Assembly (NCBI GenBank): GCA_021396245.1
Contig: WNYE01000027.1
Coordinates: 186,001-250,000, forward strand
Source of the DNA: Sporothrix humicola
Lineage: Eukaryota > Ascomycota > Sordariomycetes > Ophiostomatales > Ophiostomataceae
Length of the DNA: 64,000 bases
Direction: 5' to 3'
In this document: positions 30,731 to 41,287 of the stretch, piece by piece
How positions within the stretch are numbered: the stretch's first letter is position 1
How the letters are laid out: every line of letters starts with the position of its first letter
Notes under the pieces: model-generated
The model's database searches: none
What the model was told of the DNA's origin: nothing
What the model saw: only the letters and a program-made list of their open reading frames with translations
Position numbers and translations under genes: made by a program

Positions 30731-32210
30731 GGTGGCGATTGGGGCAGAAATATTGTGGTGGTTGCTGCGAGTGTTGGGTGCCTTGGGTTTGAAAGTGGTG
30801 GAAGAGTTGTTTCCGGTGTCGTGCAAACACAATCAATATAAGACAGTATTGAGACTGTTGACTCCATTTATGTGAATTTGTCGGTTCCCATAAAGACCTG
30901 GCGATGCTGTGAAAGATGCGGCCAATTGAAGAGATGAAAAAAAAAAGAGAGCGAGAATAGACTTTGGTTCCATCACTTTCAGAATCCGGAAATGCCAAGA
31001 CATATCCGGGTCTCATTTATTGGCCATCATCACCGCCCTGTTCTGATATCGTTTGAGCGAAGGTGAGAAGAGCGAGAGTGTTTTTTGTCCGCCGTGACCA
31101 ATGAAATTGCATGAATCTGCTGCACGATTCCATCTGGTGTTGCTTTCCTGTGTCCTCCTCTGGCACCAAAGACACCCTGTTTGGCGCATTGTACGACGAC
31201 ATTGCCATGTTTGGAGAAAAAAGGGCCTCGTGGGAGTAGGATCATATTTTGAACACAAGCTGTACCTCCAACACGTGGTCAAAAATGCTAGATCTCATTT
31301 GCTCGGATTTGTTGACGACGGCGCTCACCTTGGCTTAAATAGCTCCCGTTCCAGGGGCTGTCAGACTGTTAGTGCCGAAGTCTGTAGCATCATACGGGAC
31401 GAACACCGCATGTGGGTCCTCCGGTAGGAAGACCGTGGGAATCACAACACCGGTTGCGGTGCCGTCCGTTGAATGCCGATTGTTGAAGCTCTTTGTAGTG
31501 TAAGACAACAATGGCCCGTACTATCGTAGATGTTGGGTCTGGTTAGACAGATACAGTGTTTGGGCCCCCTTTAGGCAGCTGCACATTGCAGACGGCCGCT
31601 CCTTCTTTGTTGGGTTTTGCATGGTTGCTCTTGCCACAGAATCTCTACCACCTTCACTCGTACTTTCCCAGCCAGACACATCCGGTATTCACATGACATT
31701 TTTATGTTTGGACACTCTAGTTTGCCCCTTTTTCGTACTGTGCTGCCAATAGATAACAAGAAAACAAACAAACAAACAAATAAACAAACACATCGACCAA
31801 GACAGTTTAAATGCGTCCAATGAATCGAATCTGCGACAACCCATCATCACGTCTTGGGTCTAAACTGTGATGCAAGCAAACTTCAGACTACACTTTTATC
31901 AGCCTAGACTAAGACAATGCATGTCTCATTATATCGAACAACCGGAATCGTTCCTTGCTTTTAACAAACTTGTCGTCTTTCCTTCCATCATGGACAGAAG
32001 AGACCAAACGCAACCACATTCGATGGATTTCTCCAGCAAACGGCAGAAGTCCAGCACAGTTCAATAATCTTCCTCATGTTGTGTATAAAGGGTCCTGTTG
32101 ATGCCAATTCATCCAAGTCTATCCCATCACCATCAGTACTGTCACCATCAACTCTAAGCTAGAGTCCTCATTCCTTCCTCTATTGCTAACACAATTCCAA
32201 TCTTTCCACC
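30731..32210. other. Long intergenic region, 1.5 kb
   Basis: No gene found. It holds the promoters of two divergent genes (PHS transporter and dynamin-like GTPase). Small open frames lack family features and splice logic. Confidence 0.45.
31764..31791. repeat. (ACAA)n microsatellite
   Basis: Seven or so tetranucleotide units with one A-to-T interruption, within the 1.5 kb intergenic region. Confidence 0.85.
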
Positions 32211-34654
32211 ATGGCGGCCAAGCACAGCTTGAGCAATGATGCCTTCCTCTCCAAGATTGACCGACTGCGCGAGACCAATGTCGGCTCCCTCATTCCCTTG
32301 CCCCAAGTCATTGTCGTCGGTGACCAGTCGTCCGGCAAGAGTTCCACTCTGGAAAGCCTGACAGGTTTCGCTTTCCCCCGTGCGGCCACCCTCTGCACCC
32401 GATATGCCACGCAGATCTCTTGCATCCGGGCCCCCGTTAAAGAAATTGTCGTCTCCATCATTCCGCGCCCCGATGCATCCGAGGAGCTCAAGGCCCGGCT
32501 TCAAGCCTTCCGCCACACATTGGACGGGATCGATGATGCCGGCCTGGCCGATGTTTTTGAACAGGTAAAGTAATCGTTTGCGCACGAATGAACGATATTA
32601 CTCCCTGCTAAGAACCTACCATTTCAGGCAAACACGGCAATGGGCATCAGAATGGGCGAATCCGACAGTCAGGGGGCTTCTGCTTTCAGCGAAGACACAC
32701 TGAAAATCGACATCAGCGGTCCGGACGAGACCCACCTAACATTGATTGACGTGCCTGGTATTTTCCGAGTACCGACGCCGGGCTTGACAACTGACAACGA
32801 TATCCAACTTGTCCGCAATATGGTGAAGCGATATATGGACAATCCTCGGACTATCATCCTTGCCGTCATTCCCTGCAATGTCGACATTGCAAGCCAGGAA
32901 ATTCTACGCCTGGCAGCCGAAGCTGATCCGGAAGGTGCTCGCACCATGGGTGTGCTTACCAAGCCAGACTTGGCAAAAGAGCGTGCAGTTCAGGACATTG
33001 TTCTTGAACTTGTCAATGGACGACGTAACCCGCTCAAGCTGGGCTACTGCGTGGTCCTGAATCGTGGCGCCGATGACGATTCTTCGTCGTCTCAAGTCCT
33101 TCAAGCAACCGAGCGTACGTTCTTCCAGGTAGCCCCGTGGTGCTCTTGTAGTGCCACCGCGCTTGGATCCAGTGCTCTTCAGGCGCACCTTCGGGTTCTC
33201 TTACTGGATATCTGCAAACGCGAGATGCCGCACGTTCGCGCACAGATTGAGTCCCGGCATAAGGTTTGTTTAGAGCAGCTTGCAGCTCTCGGGCCATCGC
33301 GTGATACAGAATCTGCCCAACGCCGTCATCTTGTGCAAATTGCTGCCCGCGCACAAGATATAACAAAGAGGGCCACCAACGGATTCTATCTTGGCGATGA
33401 TGGTCTCTTCGAGAGAGTGCCTGCGCTGCACCTCATCACCAAGCTCGTTCGAGAAAATGAGAGGTTTTCCGCCGAATTCGCCAAGTATGGACATATTCAG
33501 CATTTCCGGGATGAACAAGAGAACGATAGCGACAACACTAGCGAAAGTGACCTCAGTTTCGATATTCATGATTATGATGACCGACGTGATGAGAAGAAGA
33601 GAGACTCGGAAATGGACATTGTGCATCGCACTTTTGGAAGTATGAAGATCAAGACGGACAAAGATGTGCACCCGGATCAAGTCGCATCGATATTTCCAAT
33701 CTCCACCCAGACCTACGACGAGCTAGATGACATTGTTTCTCCAACATCAACATTCCCGCTTCCGTCCTCGGGGCCACTGACGACTCTCATCCGGGATGTT
33801 TACAAAAGCACCCGCGGCCCAGAGCTAGGAACCGTAAGTCCGGGCTGGTCCAGCTTCTGCCCTTCATGCTATGTTTTTATCCTGCATAACTATACCAAAG
33901 CTGATCTTATCATTCGCATTAATAGTTTAACGGTACAGTTCTTGCGACTGTTTTCCGTACACTGACCGTTCGATGGGAGTCGTTCGTGTCGAACCATGTC
34001 AGCACGGCTATCATGTACGTGCACGACTATATGCATGCTCTTTTAAGCGAGTTGTGTCCCGATGAGCTTCTATGTGACAATATTTGGGACATGCTCCTCC
34101 GCGACGAACTCCGTGTCAGATATCGAGCAGCAGTTGCCCACAGCATGTTTTTGGCCGACATTGAGCGGAGTGGTCTTCCAATCACCCTCAACCATTACTT
34201 CAACAACACCGTACAAGAGAAGAGACAAGATTGTCTCCTCAGCAAAGTACGAAAGTGTGCAAAAAAGGTGAGGGATGTGGAGTACTACGAGCGCGATAGA
34301 CGGTGCTCCCTTCACGAATTGGAGTACGTGCCCCTCAACGTGTTCGAAAACTTGACGTCGAATATGGGCAACAATGACCATGTTTGTGAGGACCTACTCG
34401 ACGCAATTGAGAGCTACTACAAGGTTGCTCGCAAGCGGTTTGTCGATACACTGTGTCAGCATGTGATCTATCATATGCTCCTCACCAGTACAGATGGTCC
34501 GCTCAATATTTTGTCCCCTGACCGCATCATGACGCTGAGTGCCGACCAGGTCGAGGCCATTGCACGCGAGGATGCTGTCACACTCAATCAGCGTAACGTA
34601 TTGGGTCGACAGCTGCAGAGTCTGTCTGAAGCAATGAAAGTGCTACGAAGCTAG
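32211..34654 (+). CDS. Dynamin-like large GTPase (Mx/Vps1-related)
   Basis: Three exons (32211-32564, 32628-33833, 33926-34654) encode 762 residues. GTPase motifs are in order: P-loop GDQSSGKS (38-45), DVPG (159-162) and TKPD (229-232). A stalk region follows, then FNGTVLATVFRTLTVRWESFV after the second splice, and a GED-like C terminus (QVEAIAREDAVTLNQRNVLGRQLQSL). A strongly charged acidic and basic insert lies at about residues 415-455, within the part corresponding to the stalk. No PH domain or Pro-rich tail is seen, so it is closer to fungal Mx-like proteins of unknown role than to classical endocytic dynamin. Expected to remodel membranes. Confidence 0.88.
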
Positions 34655-34801
34655 AAACATGGGGCCCGGTCATCTTTCGGGAATAGGTCAACAAGCAGGA
34701 ATTGCTGGAGAACTGGCTAAGGATTGGATGCTCAGCTAAATAACTTGGATACATCAATTTATTTATTAATCTAATTGGTCTTCCTTATATCATGCTTTTA
34801 T

Positions 34802-36011
34802 TCACATAAACTCCCGCAGGAACTCGACAAGGGCCATGATGGCCATCGCCTGGCCATAGGGCATACTAGTTACAGGGATGTCCTTATAGTGCTGCAAGTC
34901 GTGGCCCATGCCGGTGCCAAATGAAGTATTCAGCAGCTCTCCCTTTTCGTCGACATTGTCGAGCACTGCCTTGATTGCAGTGATTGCTGACTCCATGTTT
35001 CCAGTCCAATACTTCTTTCTCCGCGCCTTGAGCATGCCATACGCAAAGCCTGCTGTTGCACTGGCCTCGAGATACGAGCCTTCCTCGACAGGCACATCCA
35101 GCAATGTCCGCCACAGACCTGAAGGGTCCTGCAGCTTTGTGAGAGCATTGCATTGGGCGTCCAGGACGTCTCTCAAATAGAGGCCGATGGCGTCAGCTTG
35201 TGCGTTGTTGGCTTCTGGCTCAAGTAGCTCCAGGAACTCAGGGATCACCATGGTGACCCAGCTGTTGCCGCGTGCCCAGCGGGCATTGGCAAAGTTGTGA
35301 CCGACGCCAGAAGCACCGGAAACGTCTTGTGAGAACTCCCAGCCGTGGAAGAAGAGGCCCGTTGGCCGATCGCAGAGGTACTGCACATGCAGCAAGAACT
35401 GGCGCTGGGCCTCGGCGACATAGTGTGGCCGCCCCAACACGCGACCGATCTTGGCGAGTGGCAGCACGGTCATCATTAGCGTGTCATCCCACAGCTGGTC
35501 CTTGTTGACCTCGAGGTACGTGATGTGCTGGAAACCGCCGTAACGCGTGCGCGGCAGGTCATGGTAGGCCCATTCGGCCCATGAGTCGAGCCATGGCCGA
35601 TAGGTCTCATTGCCGGTGCGTTCATAGACGTATGCGAGGGTCAGGAAGACGGCCATGGTGTTGATGTTCTTGGTGGTGCCGCCGGCGGCAAAACGGTCGC
35701 GGAACCAGTTCTCGATGATTTCCAGGTACGCAGCCTCGCCGGTGAGCTCATAGTACTGCCACAGGCCTAGCAGGCCGATGCCGTGAGTCCATTCCTGAAA
35801 TGGGGTGCGGTTAATACTGGTGTGTACAGAACTTGGTCGCTTTTCTTCAACTCACCCAGTCGTTCCAGCCTTTGGTGTCGATCACGCGGCCATCTTCCAG
35901 GGTCATCAGAAACTCGCCGGTCGTGTCTGTGATGTTGACCAGGCCGTCGATAAGCAGCTTGATTTTGGCGTGCACATCGGCAGCCTTGACGCCGTGCAGT
36001 TCGGCCGGCAT
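34802..36011 (-). CDS. GH105-type unsaturated (rhamnogalacturonyl) glycuronyl hydrolase, intracellular
   Basis: Two exons (36011-35856, 35794-34802) encode 382 residues. The splice joins KGWNDW to EWTHGIGLLGLW, a typical family block. LWDDTLMM at about 154-161 carries the catalytic Asp region, and WARGNSW and the (alpha/alpha)6-barrel pattern agree with GH105 (YteR/RhiN); GH88 is the close alternative. The enzyme hydrates the 4,5-unsaturated uronate left by polysaccharide lyases and releases it from the adjoining sugar. There is no signal peptide, so an unsaturated disaccharide must be imported first. The gene is divergent from an MFS transporter over 1.8 kb. Confidence 0.87.
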
Positions 36012-37806
36012 TGTGAAGGTGAGCTCTGTGCAGTGAAAATAGGTTTGCGTGAGGCTTGATTGTTGACACAGTCCGCGATGCTAACAGTGATGTTGACAAT
36101 TCCAATTCTAGTATTCTGTATTCTGTAGCTACGTCAGCTGGGACTGCAAGCTCCGCCGTGGAATGGTCCAATGATGTCGCCGTCTGTCGGCAGCTATATC
36201 CCTAGCTGGGAAAAGGCGGACGTGCCCTTTTCAGTTACATCGTCCGAAGCGAGTTGGGTCAATGTCCGCCGAAGTGTCCACCCGAGCCATCTTTATCGAT
36301 ACTCTGTGGCTGGCCTTCTCCTCTCCAAATTCGCTGCACTCTTCCCCGAATTTTGAGCCGAACTGGCAGCTCACATTCGGCTCAAGAAACTTACGAGGCA
36401 CCCCGAGAAATATTGGGTGCGTCCATTGCCACAAACTCTCAACTCTTCTCTGCAAATTGTCTCGCTGGTCTTTGCACCGCCATTGTCTTTCTTTGGCGTG
36501 GCCTTGGCAAAGAGCAACGTTAGCCACGAGACGACGATCCTTGTCACTTGCGATGCTTGTCCGCAAAAGTCCCTCTGGTAGCCACGAGGTACACGCAATA
36601 GTTTGCACCGAGAAAAACCCACGAATCAGAAAGCGCTGTGGCCAGGGGTGGATCGTCAAGATGGACAAAACACAGCTCGACACAATCTGGTCTCCCACAT
36701 GCACATCGCAGCATCGACAAGAAAACATGCAGATACAGTCAAAAAAGCAACGGCAGTGTCGTTCTAAGTGTCTCGAAGTTTTACTTGAATTATTGTTGCT
36801 TTTTTGTACCTTTTCCCCCTTATTATTTGCGTTCATTCTCACTTACACGGGGTTCGAGTATCGTTCTCACCGCAATTCTCCTCAGCCCAGCTACTACTAT
36901 GTACTAGTAATCTCGGATTTCGCTGTCGAATGCCCGCCTTTTAGCGCCGGCAGTTCGCTTGAGGGATCCGGCTTGCCCTCTGGCCTCGCACTCCCATTTT
37001 CCCATCTCTTCTCTCGGTGCTGGATTGCTGTCTGGAAAATTCTCTCCTCCGTCTCGCGACCATCTACAGCCAGCTTTTTTTCCTTTTCCATTGTTGCTCA
37101 GTCTCCCTCGCCACTTTTTGTCCCCCCTTTTTTCTTTACCCTGTCTGTGGCTCTTTTCTGTCCCTATGTCATCTTGTACCCATCCGAGCCGTCATCCTCC
37201 TCGGTGCAGCTTCCTCTTCCCCGTTCTATCCCCAGAACACCCCAGGAAACCATGTGGTCCACCAGCCATCCACGTTCCCCGCGCGGGGAAAAGGTAAAGG
37301 AGGATGGGGAGAGAAAAAGCGTGGATGCGTGAGAACCAAGTGGATGAAGTTGCAGAATGTCACGCAAACGGGCGCCAGCACCTGCTACGGCCTAGTGTTT
37401 ATTTTTTTAAACTCTATTGTGACGCGTCTGCGTGCGATGGCAGTCTGTACCAGGGAGCAGGCAAAGAAACCTTGCTCGGATGTTCTTCTCCCTTGTGATG
37501 GCTGCAGTGGGCTGGTTTTGGGTGACAATGGTTCTTTCTCTACTTTTTGGGGAGTTTTTGTCTAGCTTGATTTTATTTGATTTTTCCTTTCTGTTCTTCT
37601 TGTGAATATTTACATCCATATCTTGGCGATGTCGATACGTGGCTATAAATCCCCCTCCCCCCACCGGATTTTCTACATCGTCTGAAGATCCCATCATGGT
37701 CCTTTGGTGAAGCCTTTTAATCGTCTTTGTTCAGCCTGTTCACCGACCTACTTTATTTTATTTTCAAGAACCATTCCCATCGGCCAAAAAAGCCCCATCC
37801 GCCACA
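36012..37806. promoter_or_regulatory. 1.8 kb divergent promoter, GH105 and ACS transporter
   Basis: No convincing gene. A perfect inverted repeat TTGAGCCGAA / TTCGGCTCAA sits at 36353-36362 and 36376-36385 (13-base spacer), containing CCG and CGG half-sites in the style of a Zn2Cys6 operator. From about 36800 to 37800 the strand coding for the transporter is strongly CT-rich, as in leaders of highly expressed fungal genes. Confidence 0.5.
36353..36385. repeat. Perfect 10-base inverted repeat, candidate operator
   Basis: TTGAGCCGAA and its exact reverse complement are separated by 13 bases, 342 bases upstream of the GH105 ATG. The arms hold CCG and CGG triplets as bound by Zn2Cys6 dimers; a chance palindrome remains possible. 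Confidence 0.5.
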
Positions 37807-39360
37807 ATGACGTCCAAGGTCAATCCCGAGACGGATGTCGGCATCGAGCCCGTCATGTCCAACGACGTCCCCGACAAGCAGATCCTCGCCATGAACATCG
37901 AGGCCATCGACAAGGAGCTGTCACAGTATGTCTCCGACGTCCGCGTGCACATTACGCCTGAGAAGAACACCGAGCTGCGCCGCAAAATCGACCGCCGTGT
38001 GCTCGTCATCATGATCGCCACCTACTTCCTGCAGGCCATCGACAAGGGCACGCTGTCCTTTGCCTCCATCATGGGCATTGTCAAGGACACCAACCTCGTC
38101 GGCCAGGACTACAGCTGGCTCACAACCTGCATCTACATCACCATCCTGATCGTCGAGTACCCGCAGAACTGGATCATTGCCCGCGTGCCCATTGCCAAGT
38201 ACCTCAGCTTCAGCATCGTCGCCTGGGGCACTGTCCTTGCCTGCACCGCCGCGTGCCACAACTTTACCAGCCTCGTCGTTGTCCGCACGCTGCTCGGTCT
38301 CTTCGAGTCGGCCTGTCAGCCTGCTTTTATCATTCTGTCCAGCATCTGGTACCGCCGCGAGGAACAGGCGTCGCGTGTCACTTACTGGTACATGATGAAC
38401 GGTGCCCAGCAGGTCGTCGGCGGCCTTCTGGCCTACTGCTTCAGCTTGATCAAGACCGGCCCGCTCAAGTCGTGGCAGTGGATCTTCCTGGCCTACGGCG
38501 TCGTCTCCATCATCTTTGGCGTCTTTGTCGGCTGGTGGATGCCCGACAGCCCTATGCGCGCCAAGTGCTTTTCCGAGGAAGAAAAGGTCCTCATGATCGA
38601 GCGTGTGCGCGAGAACCAGACGGGCATCCAGAACCGCGTCTTCAAGCGCGACCAGGCCATCGAGGCCCTGCTGGACCCCCAGTGCTGGGGCTATGCGCTG
38701 ATTGCGCTGTGCACGACGCTGCCCACGAGTGGTCTCGGCGCTTTTCAGGGCATTATTATCACTGGCTTCGGCTTCAACGTCCTCCAGACGCAGCTACTCG
38801 CCATGGTCCTCGGTTTCTACATCATCATCGTCCTGCTGTCGTCGGTGTGGCTGGTTAAGAAGACGAACCAGACGCTGCTCGTCATGCTCGGCTTTGTTAT
38901 CCCGTCGTTTATCGGCACCATTTGCCTTATGACCGTTCCCCTTGACAGCCGCGCCCAGCAGATTGGTCTCTTGATCTGCTACTACATCACCCTCTCTTTC
39001 TGGTCCGCCCAGACGCTGGCTCTGTCCATGATTTCGCGCAATGTTGCCGGCCAGACCAAGAAGTCCGTTGCCGTCGCCATGAACTTTATCATCTGGTCCA
39101 CCGGCAACGCCATCGGCCCCCAGGTCTTCCGCAGCTGGAACGGCCCGCGCTACTTTATCGCTTTCGCTACGCACCTTGGCTGCTACTCGCTGCTCGTTAT
39201 TGTCATTGTCGGCCTGCGCTTCTACCTAGTCCACCAGAACAAGAAGCGCGACGCCTTGGCGGCTTCTGGCAGTGTCGAGGCTGCCCAGGACGGCCAATTT
39301 GCCCACGCCTTTGAGGATTTGACCGACAAGGAGAACCCGTCGTTCCGTTATGTTTTCTAA
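37807..39360 (+). CDS. MFS transporter, anion:cation symporter (Dal5/allantoate permease-like) family
   Basis: Single exon, 517 residues with about 12 membrane helices. Family marks are KIDRRVLVIMIATYFLQAID before helix 1, VEYPQNWIIARVP in helix 2-3, GLFESACQPAFI, the SIWYRREEQASRVTYWYM segment and PDSPMRAKCFSEEEKVLMIER in the central loop. Known members carry allantoate, nicotinate, biotin, phthalate or sugar acids and deoxysugars. Codon use is strongly biased to C/G third positions, more than in most neighbours, suggesting high expression. The shared promoter with a GH105 gene suggests uptake of pectin- or polyuronide-derived oligosaccharides or sugar acids; that is inference. Confidence 0.92.
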   Translation: MTSKVNPETDVGIEPVMSNDVPDKQILAMNIEAIDKELSQYVSDVRVHITPEKNTELRRKIDRRVLVIMIATYFLQAIDKGTLSFASIMGIVKDTNLVGQDYSWLTTCIYITILIVEYPQNWIIARVPIAKYLSFSIVAWGTVLACTAACHNFTSLVVVRTLLGLFESACQPAFIILSSIWYRREEQASRVTYWYMMNGAQQVVGGLLAYCFSLIKTGPLKSWQWIFLAYGVVSIIFGVFVGWWMPDSPMRAKCFSEEEKVLMIERVRENQTGIQNRVFKRDQAIEALLDPQCWGYALIALCTTLPTSGLGAFQGIIITGFGFNVLQTQLLAMVLGFYIIIVLLSSVWLVKKTNQTLLVMLGFVIPSFIGTICLMTVPLDSRAQQIGLLICYYITLSFWSAQTLALSMISRNVAGQTKKSVAVAMNFIIWSTGNAIGPQVFRSWNGPRYFIAFATHLGCYSLLVIVIVGLRFYLVHQNKKRDALAASGSVEAAQDGQFAHAFEDLTDKENPSFRYVF

Positions 39361-39700
39361 AAATTGTGTTTTTAACGAAGTTTTGAAGTTGCGATTTTGA
39401 TGGTGGAGAAGGGGCGACGTGGGAAAATGAAGGAGTGCGGTCATACTAAGACTTGCCAAGATCAATATAAGTGCGTTAGTGGGCGACAAGATGTGTATTT
39501 CTCTCCAATAGGATTCAAACTTAGTCCACTCAATTACATGTTACCAAGATCATGCCAAGCTCTGTGTTCCAACTTCTTTCTTAAATTGTGTTACATCCCT
39601 ATGTAAGCCATAGACTGGCTGCATCCTTCCGACCGCAATTAAATATTTCATGATATAACGCTCATTCCATTATTCATTTCAAACGATAGCGCGATCCCTC
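39361..39700. other. Intergenic between convergent transporters
   Basis: 340 bases of 3' flanking DNA. Nothing recognised. Confidence 0.4.
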
Positions 39701-41287
39701 TTAGTAGGTGTAGCGGAAGCCGGGCTGGTAGCCGTCCTGTTGGTTTGTTAGTTTGCCATATTCTTCAATCCGATTATGACTCGAACGTTGGTTAGAACAT
39801 ACCTCGTGGGCCTCAAGCTCGATCTCGCCGCGGTCGGCCTTCTTGTGGTTGAAATAGAAGCTGGCGCTCAGCAAACTGACCAGGATCAAGCTCAGCAGCG
39901 ACACCGCGATGCAGGCATAGATACCCGGCAGGTACTTGGGGCTATCCTGCGAACGGAAAACCAGACTGCCGCAGATACCACCGAGACCGCCGAAACCGAC
40001 AAACATGGCGCTCGCAAATGCGCGCTTCCATTGGCCGCGGATGTTGTTCGCCTGGTACGACATGACCGACGGCACGTTGGAGTTGGCACCGGCCGTAATC
40101 AGGAAAACGGCAAAGTAACGAACGCCAGGGCTGTGGTGGAAGCCGACAATCGGCAGGCCGATCAGGCACAAAATATTGTTAAAAATGACAATCGGGCCGC
40201 GAATATGGTACTTGTCGCCGACCCAGCTAGAAGCGAACATGACAAAACCAGCAAAGGCGTACGGCGGCGCAACCAAGCACTGGGCCTCGAGGTTCGTGAA
40301 GCCCATGTTGCCGACCAGGATGATAGGCAAAAAGTAGGCCAGGGCATATGTGATCGTCGTCGTGTTGAAGAACATCATGCCGTAGGCCCAGATTCTCCAG
40401 TCGAGGCCACACTTGAGGTACTCCTTGAGGTTGAAGGGGGGCAGGACGGCATCGCCACGGTCAGCATTGACCTTGGCCATAACCCAGGCGCGCTCGCGTT
40501 CTCCAAGGAACGACCAAGTCTTGCGCTTCGAGTCGGGGAAGTCGACCAGGAACCAGTAGCCAATGAATGCCATGACAACCGTCAGCAGGCCCTGGATGAT
40601 AAAGATCCACTGCCAGCCATTAAGGTTCTGGATACCAGCCATCTGCATGATGCCGGCAGCAAGCAGGCCGGCGAAAGCAGAGGCAACGCAACCGAGCAGA
40701 TAGAACGCTGCGTTGCGCTTGCCCACCTCGTAGCGCGTGTACCACGTACTAAGCAGATACACGCAGCTCGGGAAGAAGCCGGCCTCGAGCACACCGAGAA
40801 TCACACGCATGCCGGCCATGACCTTCCAGTTCTTGACAAAGCCCATGCCAATCATGACGGAGCCCCACAGGAGCGTGATGATCGACAGATGGATGCGAGG
40901 ACCGATGCGGCGCACAATGACTGTCGAGGGCGGCTGAAGCAGAATATAGGGAACGAAGAAAAGCAGTGTGATGACGGAGTAGCGCGTGCCAATAGTGAGG
41001 CCCAGGTCTTTCTGCATGCCGGCAATGTTGGCGGCGCCCAGGTTCGTGCGATCCATGAGCGACACGCAGTACATGAAGCCAATGGTGACAACAAGCCGAC
41101 GATCGATATGCCGGGTGATACGCCTCTGCTCCGCTGGGCTGAACTCGTTCAGGATGGCATTGTCCAGCGCCGCACTCTCACCGTTGCCAGACTCGGCCTT
41201 CTCGTCCAAAGCATGGGCGCTGAGCTCCGTGCGGACACGGTAGGTCTCCTCGGTGGTCGGGACCTTTTCGGTGTCGCTGCCCGCCAT
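39701..41287 (-). CDS. Second MFS transporter of the anion:cation symporter family
   Basis: Two exons (41287-39803 and 39736-39701) encode 506 residues. A 66-nt intron near the C terminus (39737-39802, GTATGT, ACTAAC branch, CAACAG) is a multiple of three and stop-free; unspliced it adds 22 polar residues before the terminal DGYQPGFRYTY. The frame extends upstream only through a TTG, so the ATG at 41287 is used. Signatures are HIDRRLVVTIGFMYCVSLMDR, GVLEAGFFPSCVYLLSTWYTRYEVGKR and the PDSKRKTWSFLGERERAWV loop. It is a distant paralogue of the transporter at 37807, convergent with it, and has similar C-biased codons. The substrate is probably an organic anion or sugar acid. Confidence 0.9.
   Translation of the reverse strand: MAGSDTEKVPTTEETYRVRTELSAHALDEKAESGNGESAALDNAILNEFSPAEQRRITRHIDRRLVVTIGFMYCVSLMDRTNLGAANIAGMQKDLGLTIGTRYSVITLLFFVPYILLQPPSTVIVRRIGPRIHLSIITLLWGSVMIGMGFVKNWKVMAGMRVILGVLEAGFFPSCVYLLSTWYTRYEVGKRNAAFYLLGCVASAFAGLLAAGIMQMAGIQNLNGWQWIFIIQGLLTVVMAFIGYWFLVDFPDSKRKTWSFLGERERAWVMAKVNADRGDAVLPPFNLKEYLKCGLDWRIWAYGMMFFNTTTITYALAYFLPIILVGNMGFTNLEAQCLVAPPYAFAGFVMFASSWVGDKYHIRGPIVIFNNILCLIGLPIVGFHHSPGVRYFAVFLITAGANSNVPSVMSYQANNIRGQWKRAFASAMFVGFGGLGGICGSLVFRSQDSPKYLPGIYACIAVSLLSLILVSLLSASFYFNHKKADRGEIELEAHEVCSNQRSSHNRIEEYGKLTNQQDGYQPGFRYTY

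Noticed and set aside
36850..36880. GGGTTCGAG-like T-loop suggesting a tRNA
   Set aside because: No acceptor, D or anticodon stems can be formed around it.
36262..37332. 356-codon plus-strand frame in the GH105/MFS promoter
   Set aside because: Low-complexity Ser/Pro/Phe-rich translation of CT-rich DNA, no domain, overlaps the candidate operator.
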